64,000 nucleotides of DNA from Platanthera guangdongensis (GCA_039583875.1 CM077150.1:4110332-4174331); one strand, 5' to 3'. Positions 1 through 11,880 are shown, numbered from the stretch's first letter. The notes: generated from the sequence alone by a model not told the origin. Translations and numbers: made by a program.

Positions 1-181
1 GTATGTACATATGTAGTTGGAGGAGATCAGCAGTAAAAACAGGGATTGATGTCATATTTTATTCAGTGGCCTTCAGAGACCCTGCAGTTGTGAAATATGT
101 AAAGTTATATTAGGTATTAGCAAACAGCGATTGATTCATCGTAGTAATGTTCGTTATATAATGCATATTATTTTGTACGTG

Positions 182-522
182 CTACCTTCTAATCATTGTG
201 AATACATAGTTCCATTCTTCCTGTGGTGTTAGACCTGCTGGTACAGCTGAGATACGTAGTCGAAAACCCGAAATTTCATTTCGTGGCAAATCTGACCACC
301 GTGTTGTGGTTGGCGAGTAGAGCTCATCATAGTAGTTGTCATCTGAGACAGCTGTAGGGGTGTTGTTGGCAGGGTCATCTGTCAAACAGTTGTTATAGGC
401 TCAATTTGCAAGTTGTATGGTAGTAAAATTATGAATATGAATATTAGTAATCACTTACTGGGTTGCGTGGCAGAAGTATTACGTAACTGTAGCTGTTGAT
501 CTGGTGAGTTCGTGTTTTCCAT
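182..522 (-). CDS. Small two-exon protein in the Helitron 3' region, unknown function
   Basis: I do not recognise this gene. On the minus strand an ATG at 522-520 opens a 64-nt exon (459-522) that ends at a GTAAGT donor. An ACAG acceptor at 379-382 opens a second exon (182-378) ending in TAG. The 261 nt join in frame (phase 1) to give 86 residues. The N-terminus is rich in N, Q and T; the C-terminal half is more ordered and holds short W, Y and R motifs. No signal peptide or membrane segment is visible. It lies just downstream of the helicase remnant in the same orientation, so it is probably Helitron cargo or an accessory ORF. The splice sites are inferred from consensus and frame only. Confidence 0.45.
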
Positions 523-746
523 CTGCGAATTGTTGACAGTTATAAAAAAACATAATTAATAACTGTGAAATGAATGTGTATTTTATAACATATATAAGAG
601 AATGTTTGATTTTTTAATGAGTAAACAAAGAATGTTTATTACAATAGCGAAACGTACGTTCTCTGATCAGAGTATTTAACTTGTAAGACGTATTGACAAA
701 ATTTGTGTTTTTGCTGCTGAAATATGATGTATTTGTACTTTTTATG

Positions 747-2938
747 TCAATTGACATTACACGTCACTGCACATTGAAAGTGTTTTGAGGGAAAGATTGT
801 AAAATGTAAAATACAGTAATATTGATTAGATACAGTAAAATGAATTGTTTGTAATGACTCGTTATGTACCTGTAGTTGTGGTTGAATGAGAAGTTCTTTG
901 AACACAACATTTTTTGTGTACATACCATCGTGAGGAGGCAGTGATCCTTTTTTAATTAGTACTGTAGTACTTGATGAAGACATTGCTCTTGATAGAGCTA
1001 CATATAGTTGACCATGAGTAAAAACATGGCCTGGTAAGTAAATTCCTATTTTCTTCAGTGTTTGGCCCTGTGCTTTATTGATTGTCAGTGCAAAACTAAG
1101 GCAAACTGGAAATTGTTTGCGCGTAAGTTCAAAAGGCATCTTTGAATCTTCAGGATTCTTTAAAGGTATACGTGGAAGGAAAACTGTTTTCCCTTTATGT
1201 TCTCCAGTAAGAATTTCAGACTCAATGATATTTTTGCTGAACTGACGACAAAGAAGACGTGACCCATTGCAAAGTCCTGCTGTGGCGTTGAGATTTCGCA
1301 GAAGCATAATAGACACACCCTTTTTTAAAGACAGTTTGTGCGGTGGGAGATTTCCTGGTGATAAACTGTTCAAAAACTCTTGTGGATATAAATTATATCT
1401 GTCATCATTCACAGCGTCAAATGAGTAGTAGGTGACCTCTTCTCACGGAAATAGTGATAGACATTTATTGTTTAAATGATTGACATCTTCATTTAGTGGA
1501 GTTAGCAAAACTGTATTTGCAAGATAATCTGAGCACTGTATCTGTGTGTTGATGTTACAGAATATTGAGTTAATTAACATATCTATTGAGTGTTCCCCTT
1601 CCCACGAAGTAATCATAGCATTTGGGATTCAGATCATTTCATCTTCAACTGTCATTTCCTCACCATCACCAACGCGTAGTAAGAAATCAGAAAATTCATG
1701 ATCAGAGAAAGATCTCATATTTTCAGTTAAAGGAAGCACTCTTACGGTTGACCACAAAGGTGATTTGACAATGCTTGCATTGATAATTTGAGCCTTAGTT
1801 CCATTAATAACAACCGGTGCTATTTGACGAAAATCTCCGCCCATTATCATTATTTTACCACCGAAGGGTTTATTTATTCCAAGAACATCTTTCATTGATC
1901 GATCAAGTGCTTCAAATGCATGACGATGTGTCATTGGAGCTTCATCCCAAATGATGGCGGAGCAGCGGTCCAAGATTCTATGCATATCAGATAATTTTCC
2001 AAAATTACAGAATGATGTAGCGTTTACTGGTATCGGAATTTTAAAGCGCAAATGTGCAGTCGTACCACCTGGAAGAAGAGTGGATGCAATTCCGGATGAA
2101 GCTGTAGCTATAATAATGTGGCCAATCTTTCACATATTTGCAAGCAAACAGCGATATAAAATGTTTTACCACTGCCTCCAGGTCCATCAACAAAGAAAAG
2201 AGAGCATTCATTATGTTGTATTGCTTCAGTAATCACGTAATATGCATTACGTTGATAAACATTAAGTAATGCAATCGAGTTTAAGTCAGACTCTAATATA
2301 GCAATTGAGAGTTCATGTTCAATTAAGTTGGAATAATCGATAATGGTATCGAACAAAATGTTGATTTCTGGGAGATCAAAATAAGCTATACTTTTATTAT
2401 GCTGTTGAAGAATATAATTGATTTCATGAAGAAGTTTATTTGTCACATAAACATCATTCATAGAACGCGGCATGCTGTAATCTTCAGTCATGGAGAAGTA
2501 GTTCTCATTCCACATTTCTCTGACATTAGTCGGTTGGCAATACATTAGAATATTTGTGAAAAGAGTACATAATGCTGAAGGCATTCTAAATTGGCGAGCT
2601 TCATGTAAGCAATCATGGAGACTGTTGTCTCTTTCAAGCAGACCGTACTGTTCAGCAGCTTGTTTGAAAGTGGAGTATTGAATACTATTTACTGTTAGAA
2701 GAGAATCAAATGATTTTGGTGCGGAAACATGGTTTAACAGAAGTCGTAAATAAAACCTCTCGCCTTCTGCAGGATGGACGAAGTAAATTCGTCCAATAAC
2801 TTGCTGTGTTGTTTTTCTCTTACTCCACACTTTTGAAGTTGAATTCCATCTGTAATGTTTTGGAAAATCTCTATATAAGTAATGATTGTGTTCTCGATTG
2901 TCATTGTACACGGTGAAGAATTCGGCGAGCATTGTCAT
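747..2938 (-). pseudogene. Helitron PIF1-like DNA helicase, C-terminal half of RepHel, broken
   Basis: In Helitrons this domain unwinds the donor strand during rolling-circle transposition. Walker A (GPGGSGKT) is encoded near 2170, Walker B (IIWDEAP) near 1955, the GGDFRQ motif near 1845, and the C-terminal helicase motifs (INKAQGQTL, GQLYVALSR) near 1000-1085. Spacing matches plant RepHel helicases. The frame is broken just after Walker A by a 1-nt shift near 2160 and by TGA codons at 2130-2132, 1629-1631 and 1443-1445. Reading continues in the expected order after each break, so these are decay lesions rather than introns. The protein ends near 750-850. It is almost certainly non-functional as read. 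Confidence 0.85.
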
Positions 2939-3122
2939 TGAATTGCGTTCGTTTGAAAGAACAGAAGAAATAGATTCGTGGATTCTGAAGTGTACTTGAT
3001 GTTTGTTAGGGAGATGAACCTGTCAGTTAGGAAGTTTCAATAGTTTTAAAAAATAATAACAGATGATGCGTTTTTAAAAAAAATTAATAATAGTGAAATG
3101 TGAAATTTGTAAGAAGGTAATG

Positions 3123-5080
3123 TTAGGTTGAAAGAATAACCTGCAAACGGACGACTGATGTATATATTTGATTCATATGAAATTTGAATAATTTCCAACA
3201 GGCCTCCTGTGGACATATCCACCGCCCGTTAACATAATTAGAGAGCTCATCGTACTGTGGAACTGGTTGAACTTGAAACGAAATACAATCTGGTCCTTTG
3301 TGAATGTATTTGTATAAATATTTGATACTTTTAATACTACTGCAAATTTCAACATTAATATGATAGTCATATTTTAGTAGAAGCCAGAGATTGTAAGGAA
3401 CAATCCAACGATTGTCAATTGGAAAGTCTCCAGCACGTCGTAAAATAATAGTTCTGTCGTCATTGCGTCTGCGATATATTGGGTATGAGTCTGTTCCTTG
3501 AATTGTATGCTCAGCATAACACTTTGGATATCCTTTTTTGCAATCACCATGTTTCATGCAAGGAGCATTGTAATTAATGTTGCCACATGGACCGTGTATC
3601 ATATGTTGTACAACTGCATTGTATAACTTCGGATCGTTTAAAACTGAAGGAAGTTCGGCACTAACAATTCGGTCGTAGTCATCTGGAGTGTTTAGTTTGT
3701 CATTTTCATCGAACATGACCAACATATGTACATGTGGCAAGCCTCTCTTCTGGAATTCAATAACGTGCACATGACTCATTGTTTTTCCCAAGACATGTTT
3801 ATGAAATATATCTTCTTTTAATTTCTCGTATTTTGCACGAAAGATGCGAGTTACTAAATCAGGTCGGTCTTGTGCTCGTTGACCTGGGAGAAGTTCATTA
3901 GTAATCTCTGGCCACGCAGAATTACATGTCATTGTCAAAAAAATATCTGGTCGGCCATAATGCTGCACAATCGCCATTGCATCTTGATAGCGTTGGTACA
4001 TATCTCTGGGGCTTCCAACAAATGATGATGGTAGTATAACACGTCTACCAACATTTTCTGTAGTATAAGCAAATAATAGAAAATGAATTTTTTAGTGAGT
4101 ACAGCAAAAAAATTATGCGTACGAAGAACGTCATACCACTGTTATTTTCTCCAGCATTTAAACAGTCTTGGAGTCCGTTGTATAGTTCAGCGCGAATATT
4201 TTTCTGATTGTTTTTAATCCAACGTAATTTTGAGTTTCAACTTTAATGTAATTATCAACAACGTATTTTTGTAACAGACGACACCCACGCAGAAGTAATG
4301 ATTGAAGTGGCGATCGAATCTGCATCAATCAGAAAGCAAATATTTATGATAGGACTATAACAATGAAAATAAGACATGATTAAAAATAGTAGATAAAATA
4401 TTGAACCTAGAGAATATAGGAGTAGTAGTCACAACAGCTCACATGGAGGTTATTAAGTCCTTTATATTCAGCGTGCCAACCATATGTTCCGCAAGGGAAA
4501 AATAAGGGATATTGCATTGGATCATAATAGCCTGTGTATTCTGGAACAGTTACAAAGCCTGTGTCGATGCTTTCCACCATAATATTTCGGTCGTTCGACT
4601 CCATATATTCTTCAGCACCAACAATTATAGCAGCAACTTCTGATGACATTGGTAATGTATATTGAATCTCTGCAGATGATCGTTCTTTAATCAACAACTT
4701 GCAGTTTGGAATATCAGGTCTTAGCGCAATTTGACGAAACATTGCTACAAACGGGTTGTGCATATTTAATATTGATGTTATTTTGTCAAGTAATGCGCGG
4801 TCCAATTGCTCATTTTCTTGCAATCGGTAGTCAGTCTGATGAACACTATCATAAATAAATAACTGCAAATATCTTGGTCTTGTGTTTGCAGCAGGCAATA
4901 AAGTCCCAATTTTGTGATATATAGCACCATGAGCTCAAAATGTATACACTCCTTGATGATTGACTGCGATATTTTGATCAAGCTTAACACCCATGGAGGT
5001 AAAAGCGAAAACATGGTTGTATGAGCGAATATTTGTTATGAATTTTTCGTAATCGGCAGAGTGTTCGCTGAAAATAAGTT
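3123..5080 (-). pseudogene. Helitron Rep (HUH endonuclease) domain, broken
   Basis: This is the Helitron_like_N / Rep region that nicks and rejoins DNA in rolling-circle transposition. The 292-codon block at 3123-4001 holds the HUH motif (LPHVHML) near 3730 and the two-tyrosine motif (YLYKYIHKG) near 3310, both with catalytic residues present. The block at 4407-4898 is the upstream conserved region ending in a cysteine pair. Between them is a frameshifted stretch (4150-4330) and a probable intron near 4060-4140 with a TACTACAG acceptor. A TGA at 4935-4937 interrupts the upstream part. Coding runs to 5080, where the LTR element cuts it, and continues at 26020. Confidence 0.85.
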
Positions 5081-5085
5081 GTAGG
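5081..5085. repeat. Target-site duplication GTAGG, left copy
   Basis: GTAGG lies directly outside the TG that starts the left LTR. The same five bases follow the CA end of the right LTR at 26020-26024. Confidence 0.9.
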
Positions 5086-7399
5086 TGTAACACCCCCTAT
5101 CCGTCGCATAGTATATAGCAGTAGGTCCGGCTGGGGCCCGACGCCATATACCACAGACAGACCGGGTGGTTACGTATGGAAACCATCCAACCAATCTCAA
5201 CGTCCTACACAGAGCATTCTAGCAGAAGCAGTTTATAAGAGTTGTAAACAAGAACCAGCATAGGAGCATGAATGTCCACTAATACCAAAAGGAATGTTAT
5301 ACAAAAATACCCAAAACCGGCCTTAAGGCCTTACAAAGTGTTTCACTTGAAAATTACATGTTTTACAAACCACGGCACGCAGGCCGGTCATACATGAATA
5401 AAGCAGTAAACACTTCTTCTTGGGCCTTCGAGGGCCAACTTCGCAAAAAGGGCTTTAGCCCGCTATTGACCGCTTGGTCCAGCTGCACCTGCAAGCAATA
5501 AACCACCGCACGGTGGCAAAACAAGGCAACGGTCAGCAATGCTGACCAAATTATAACGATCCCGCCCCCAACTCGGGGCGGCGATGCTCCATCCCTGCAT
5601 TTCATTAGCATAAGCGAGCAATGTATATATCCATAGCCATTTCAACACAGACGTTGGCTCGCACGGCCACACGCCCCGTGCACTCAGGGCACATTCTCGG
5701 TGAACCGGTCGATGTCACGTCAATTAAAGCCATTAACATTCCGGACTCGCCACCGCCACTTAGACGACCAAACCTATGAGCAATTTGTCTTCTTGACATG
5801 GGTCACGTCAGTTTAAGCCATTGACCGCCGAAGACTCACATCTATGCCAACGGCGAGTGCCACGTAACCTTAGGTCTCTCTAACCCGAACGACATAGAGC
5901 GGGTACGGTTCCATCTAACCCGTGCTCACATCGCAACGACAATTTAAGCCATTTGCGCGGGTCAAACTTTCACCGAGTCCCATTCTATCGCAAGTCACAT
6001 AACCCCGTTATGTTCAAGTTGGCTCTCAGGCCACCAAGTTGGCAAGATCTCGTATCCGCCCAGTTTTCCGGGTGCACCTTTGGGTTAGTCCCCAAGGCTC
6101 CCTGCTGCAATCTACCGCGTAGAAAACCCGAAAAACAACCAATAGCACGGAGTCTTCTCCGGCCTTATGCAATGCAACATCACCGATCCAGGCTAACATG
6201 TCCGGGTAGGCTTCACACATCATGACTATGTACGTTCTCGCATACGAACGCTAAACAACGAGGACTTTACATATCTACCCGAAGGAACGCCTCCAACTCT
6301 CCGCAAACTCGCGAGAGCGGGCTTCCTATGCTAAGAAAGAGAGCTATTCATGCTCAAGATGAGGATCGTTACCCTTGAGTTCCTCTTTGGCGCCATTGAA
6401 AAGTAATCGGATGGAAATCACCGCACTTGCGTTGCCTCCGTGGATCCGGAGTCGGCTCGCGATTCGGAGCTCCGAAGCTCCTCCAATGGCGGGATCTAGT
6501 TCTTCTTCCTCCAATGGCTCTCCTCTTTCTCCAAGGACTTGGGGAGATGATAAGGTAAGAAAAGTGAGGTTTTCCAAGTCAACTCACGGGTATATCCTCT
6601 CAGGAACAACCCCCAGTCGTTGGATCTCAACCTAAGGAAACGAACGGCTTTGATTCGGGGCTGAAATGCCCAATCTGGACCGAACACGGCCTGACACACG
6701 CCCGTGTCCAGGGCCGTGTGCCGCATTCGCCATCAAAATCGAATCTCCTGGACCCTCACACGGGTATCGAACACGCCCGTGTTCGAGTTGACACGCCCGT
6801 GTTCCAGCTGACACGGCCGTGTCGCCGGCCGTGTACCCCATGATTTTTCCCCATTTTCAACCTGAGCACTGCACGGGTTGTAGGCCACGCCCGTGTCCTT
6901 GCCCGTGTCACTTTGACACTCCTGGGCCCCAGGCTGTGTACATGGTCTCGACATTTCGTCGCGTGCAGTTCGACGACTTGATGACACGGCCTTGGACACG
7001 CCGTGTCCTAGGCCGTGTGCCTTGTCTCGACGATCGTCGAGCGAATCTTGACGACTTGAGACTTCCCCGGGACGATCGTCGACACGGGTCGACACGCCTG
7101 GCGACACGCCCGTGTCGCGGGCCGTGTGCCCATTCTCGACGATTCGTCGAGTATAACTCGACGACTCCGCGGCTAAGTGTCGACACGGGTCGACACGCCC
7201 TACGACAATGCCCGTATCGCAGGCCGTGTGCCCATTCTCAGCGAATCGTCGAGAAAATCTCGACGACTTCGCAGCTAAGTGTCGGCACACGCTTGACACG
7301 CCCTGGGACACGCCCGTGTCCCAGGCCGTGTGCCTACAGCCAGAACCCAAACTGGCCCAAAACGTCCCCCTTTGCTCCTTTGAGTTTCGGGGCGTTACA
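5086..7399 (-). repeat. Tekay-like 3' LTR (left copy)
   Basis: The LTR runs from TGTAACACCCCC to GGGGCGTTACA on the plus strand and aligns along its length with 23712-26019. Its right-hand part (about 6690-7350) is packed with short palindromes around CACGCCCGTGT and TCGACGATCGTCGA. In element orientation these lie at the start of the LTR, in the presumed U3. The polypurine tract AAGAGGGGGAGAG (minus strand) abuts it at 7401-7413. Confidence 0.9.
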
Positions 7400-7780
7400 A
7401 CTCTCCCCCTCTTAAAAGAATTTCGCCCACGAAATTACATAAATGAAAGACATACAAAAACAAAATTTGTACCTGAGCGGAACAACTCCAGATACTCGTC
7501 AAGCATAGTCTGCTCTCGCTCCCAAGAGAGCTCCTCACGACCGCAATTGTCCTCACGACCGCATAGTCTGCTCTCGCTCAAATCTCATTTAACTTGGATT
7601 TAAGGAAAAGGCCTAACTGGTGTTTGCAAGCACTAAACCAATCACCTCCCTGTGGAAACGATTCTTACTCACTTTTATTACTTGACACGGCACGTGCACT
7701 TGCGTTTAAATACGTAGACTATTTCGGCGCTTGGGAAGAAAACCTCCATTGCAAGCACTAAACCAATCACCTCCCCGGAT
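7400..7780. other. Tekay 3'-UTR piece followed by a scrambled junction
   Basis: 7400-7552 matches Tekay internal sequence at 18832-18984. After that come short re-used pieces: a second copy of CCTCACGACCGC, a second copy of ATAGTCTGCTCTCGCTC, then 7578-7710, which is the inverse complement of the Athila-like LTR end at 17180-17310 and even keeps the start of a primer site (TTTCGGCGC near 7722). A short inverted piece of 18190-18205 follows, then another LTR scrap. No gene is present. Confidence 0.75.
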
Positions 7781-8247
7781 CTCCTTCTTCTTCCTCTTTC
7801 CGTCGCTCTCCAACGGAGGTTTTCTTCCCAAGCCAACCCTAGATGATGCTCTCCTCCTTAGATCCGAATTAGTAATGGATTCTACTCCATTTGGTCAGTT
7901 TTTAGCATTAAAAACGTCCATACTCCTGAAGGGACGCATCCTTCCATAATTAAAATAGCGGGAATTCGAATTTGAAATTTAAAATTTCGGACAGACACAT
8001 GTTGCAGTTTCAGAATGGATGTTGCAGTAACTGGTCCCCCCCAAAAAGGCCAAAAATAATAATTCTGCATTCACTTCCAAGTTGATTTCTCCGGCGAATC
8101 TTGCATAGAAAACCATGAAATAAGATCAACTTAGTACCATAAATGTATTAAATACTAATTAATCATATTTTATCATCATTTAAGCTCCTTTTTATTAATT
8201 ATGAAGTAGAAATATTAGGCAGGATAACTTCAATTGAGAAGTTATCA
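7781..8247 (-). repeat. Athila-like 3' LTR, truncated and scrambled at its left end
   Basis: This matches 17947-18113 and 18176-18621 closely. Its right edge GTTATCA at 8247 corresponds to the TGATAAC start of the LTR on the minus strand. The far end is replaced by the scrambled segment at 7552-7780. Confidence 0.75.
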
Positions 8248-8284
8248 CACCTCCACACTTAAATTCTTGCTAGTCCCTAGCAAG
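8248..8284 (-). promoter_or_regulatory. Polypurine tract with upstream perfect hairpin
   Basis: On the minus strand a CTTGCTAG-GGA-CTAGCAAG hairpin (8266-8284) precedes AAGTGTGGAGGTG (8248-8260) directly against the LTR start. A purine tract here primes plus-strand DNA synthesis in LTR elements. The hairpin role is not known to me. Confidence 0.7.
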
Positions 8285-10050
8285 ATAAGTTCACATAATA
8301 ATCTGGGTAAAGGATAATACGCAGTGCATGATTCAATGGTACTTTAAATTTGCGGTTGTCTTGAAAAACCAAATAATCGAGGCACGCTCAAAAATGTTTG
8401 CTTTACTAACATGATAGGTTTGACAATCAAAAGAAATCCAACCATTCACAAATCCCTTAGTTAGATGCTGGAATTAGAGCTCAAATAAACTCATCCTAGT
8501 GAGATGATGTGGGTAACAAATAATGTACTCTAATGCAATACTTCCCTTTTGAACCCCCGCATCTACAGGTAATGACAAGCTTAAGCTAAGTAATTAATTT
8601 CGTCTCCATATGAGTTAGTAGTTCCAATAAGAACTAGGATATGTTCAAGCTTGGCTTAGCGTTTAGGAATACGTTGATCAATAGATGTAGCTCCCTAGTT
8701 AATACTCTTAAGGAATCGCCATATTGTGGATGTCACATTTTTTCTAAGACTATCCATAGTAGGGATCTTTCCAAATATAAGTACACAAAACTAGGCCACA
8801 TGTCACTATGATATTTCTTCTTTTCCATTTTTTTATATCATCATAGTTGGGATCATTCCGAGTATGCATTCACATATTCGGCCACATATCACTATGACTT
8901 TTTTTTTTGTTTACTTACTTTTTTTTTATCATAGTTGGGATCATTCTAAGTATGTGTACATATATTCAGGCCACATATCACTATGAATTTTTTTTTTTAT
9001 TTTGTTAGCAACACTCACAATAGGCTACTTCTTAAGACACAACTAGTGGGGGTATATGAAATTTAGCCATGGAATGATGTGTATCAAATGGTTCAAGCTC
9101 AAATAATGGCGTGAATGATCAAAAAGCTAGGGACGAACTAACTATCCTCATATTTTGGTGTACATAATTTACATCGCTCTTACTCACCACTCCCCATTAA
9201 ATTTAGAGGACAATGTAGGTAAAGCATTCAATGGACGTACATCAAAATTTTAGTGCACGAAAACATTTGCTTAAATGAGCTCATCAAACCAACATCCTTC
9301 TAGCTTCAATTCATTAGTTGGGTTCTTAAGATTGACATGCCCTACCGATCATTGAAGAACTCTAGAGTAACCCATAGATTAATTCAGGACAAAAGATAGT
9401 ATTATTGAATTCATATGTAAAGTAGCCTTTACCCAGTGGGGACATGGCTACACCCCTCCACACTTAGAGCGTTGCTAGGCCCTAGCAACTCTACTTCTAG
9501 AGCACTAGTTATGACAATAACACACCCCTCCACACTTAATACGTTGACGTAATTAATGATGTTATCGAATGAGCATACATAAATAAGGAATAAAGCAGTT
9601 AAAAGTAAAGGACTTCCCTGAAGAATTAAGCCGCGGGAAGGATTGATCCACATGTGCGCAAGATAACCAAACTTGTCGAAGACTGTGCTTCTCCATTCGT
9701 GTAAGGACCTTCGTTATTGAACACAACTGCATTATCTGCACTTGAAGTGACATAGGACGCAACAGAATAGAAGTACTACGAGGGATGAAACAAGATAATT
9801 ATGCATCGGATATAGAAGCAAGCATACTTGATAAGTAGAGCAGGGTAAAAAGTCATGGGCCATACATTATTATTAGCTGGGATAAAAACATGCAATCATT
9901 GGAAACACAGTCTAAACACCAGAACTGCTGAACATATAACCAAACATATTAACAAAAATCAAAACAAAGTCAACAAAATGAGTATACTATAAACAAAAAC
10001 ACAGCTTAACATAGCTGTCCAAAAACCAAAACAGAGTTCACCAAACAATG
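8285..10050 (-). repeat. Athila-like 3' untranslated region with repeats and extra polypurine-like tracts
   Basis: There is no coding sequence in this AT-rich 1.8 kb. About 8740-9000 holds three diverged tandem copies of an approximately 80-90-bp unit built around ATCATAGTTGGGATCATTC and GGCCACATATCACTATGA, separated by T runs. Two further polypurine-like tracts (minus strand AAGTGTGGAGGGGTG) lie at 9451-9465 and 9521-9537; the first also has a hairpin (9471-9489). Confidence 0.7.
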
Positions 10051-11200
10051 TCATTCCCAATCATAGCTTAACATAACTGTCCAAAAATATAGCAGACTAT
10101 AAACCAAAACAAAAGGAGATTGTCTATTCGTCATCTCCATCCTTGTCATCTTCAGCTCATCACTCTCTTCATCACCTTCCGCATCATCAGCATCATCTCC
10201 GTACGTCATCATCAGCATCATCTCCGTCGGCATCATCATCCTCATCTTCAGCAGCTGCATTTTCCTCATCGCTGCATCGTCGTTTGCATCCCCTTCTTCA
10301 TCTTCAGTCTCATCGGCATCCTCATTCCCTTTGGATCTACGGATGTGAGGATCTACTCGCATGTAGTCGGAGTTGAGCAAATAACCTTCATTATCAAACT
10401 GCTTCCGCATTCTCAGCTTGGATGGTGGCCGAGGGAGCTTAGCTTTCTCCATTAACCTGTAAAGAAGAGCCCTTTGCTCATCCAATTCCTCTTGCACATG
10501 AAGATGGTGGTATCTCAAGTAGGCTTTCAAATATTGTATCTCCTCCATCATAGCATCAGGATCACCACCTCCATCTTCTTCCTGAATTTCAACATCCATA
10601 GGCTTGTCATCTGTGCCTTAGAGGAATGGTGGCCGTGGTAGAATCATCAGCAACCTTATGCACACCTCCACCACCGTCTTGTTATGTGGCCCTTCAACTT
10701 TTTGATCACATCGTCTTCCTTTTCCGGCACGTCAACTGCCACGACAGAGATCCGTGATCAGGACAGGATACCAAAGTTGCTTGGGCCTCTTCCTTTATCT
10801 TCTCCTGCAGCCGATGCGCAATTACTTTCCCCACATTGAATTTGATGCCCTTGAGGATACAGTAGAGGATGGCACTTTGTGGATAGGCACATTATTGAGG
10901 TGCTTGTCGGAAGTAAGGTGGCATTGATGAACAGGAGCCAAACTTTGGCCTGTCTATTAAGCAAGTTGCTTTCAGGTACTTGGAGGCGACATTGGTCCAT
11001 ACCGTTCCTGTAGGAATGCAAACTACCTCTGCCATTTCCTGTGGGGTGACCTTAGCAAGGACCGTAGTGTAATCACTTGAGCATGGTCATCCAAAGCAAA
11101 CAATTCAGAAATTCTCTCAGCTGTAAACACGACCTCCTTCCCCCTCACAATAGTTGTCTCATCATCCGCTGATACGGCGTTGGCGTAGACTCATAAACGA
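10051..11200 (-). pseudogene. Athila env-like / putative plant transposon protein, decayed
   Basis: Athila elements carry an extra ORF after pol, usually called env-like; its function is unproven. Near 10770-11040 the minus strand reads KVWLLFINATLLPT in one frame and, after small frameshifts, AILYCILKGIKFNVGKVI in another, which is the conserved core of this family. The block 10051-10599 (182 codons) reads as a plausible C-terminus: a helical segment with LYRLMEKAKLPRPPSK followed by a strongly acidic E/D-rich tail. Several 1-nt indels break the frame; some could be residual long-read errors. The start is not resolved. Confidence 0.6.
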
Positions 11201-11880
11201 GGGTAAGGGCAACGTCAGTCCCTGGGTGACAGAAGTGCTCCCAGTTTAGGGCACAAATTTGATGTGCAAAAGCTAGGTTCCAAGCCCTTGTGTCCATTTT
11301 GAATCCTCTCTTTCCATGATGAATGGAGTGGTCCTCACCTCCCTAAACCGTAACTCCGCCGTTCATTTTGAATGTTCTACCGCCCGTGTCAAGTGATTTC
11401 CCCTGTTTCTGTTTCTTCCGCTTCATTTTGTTTCCTAGATTGGTCGGGCTCTATTACAGTGGGATACAAAAAGAGATGGCAGTTGGAAAGGAAAGGGGAG
11501 AGGTTAAATTACCTGAAGGGCTTTTTTGGCGACCTTCTCCGGCGCAGCCGTGGTCTTCCGCCGCGTCTCTCTCATTTGTTTTCGCACACAGTGTCTACCC
11601 CGCGTCCTCTTGACTGGTGGTCCGGCGTCCGACGAACAAGGAAGTGATGTCGCAGCAGCCTCCAGCCGCCCGTCGCTTCAACAGACGCAAACGGAGGGTC
11701 GCCGGCCGCCGCGTCGCTCCAGCGCGAAGAAGGGGAAAGTCGCGACCTAGGCGAAGGGGATTCCCGTTGCTTTTATATTTTAACTTAATTTAATCTTAGG
11801 TGATTAATGTAATTTAGGGTTAGAAAGTCTTAATCCTGATTAATTAACCTAACCGCCTCATTAAGAAGATTTGAAACGCC
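11201..11880. other. Non-coding spacer, upstream part of the env-like region
   Basis: This holds a GC-rich patch (11520-11760) with open frames on both strands that resemble no family I know, followed by AT-rich sequence. It may include the degraded N-terminus of the env-like ORF. I see no supportable gene. Confidence 0.4.

Larger units (their letters stand above)
1..5085 (-). mobile_element. Helitron, 3' (left) segment, interrupted at 5085
   Basis: This is the downstream part of a rolling-circle Helitron read on the minus strand. It carries the Rep nuclease and PIF1-like helicase remnants and a small spliced gene. Coding resumes at 26020 after removal of the LTR element flanked by GTAGG, so both parts belong to one element. 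I see no 3' terminus (CTRR preceded by a hairpin) at the left edge, so the element probably runs out of the window. Lineage follows from the HUH and helicase motifs; the extent to the left is unknown. Confidence 0.85.

Noticed and set aside
5953..6225. Short ORFs in the Tekay LTR repeated at 24580-24837
   Set aside because: Repetition is due to LTR identity; no family resemblance and frames differ between copies.
6733..7415. ORFs of about 200 codons in the Tekay LTR
   Set aside because: Derived from the palindromic CACGCCCGTGT words; frames open on both strands and not maintained between the two LTRs.
10120..10455. His/Ser-rich ORF on the plus strand
   Set aside because: Antisense shadow of the acidic tail of the env-like ORF.
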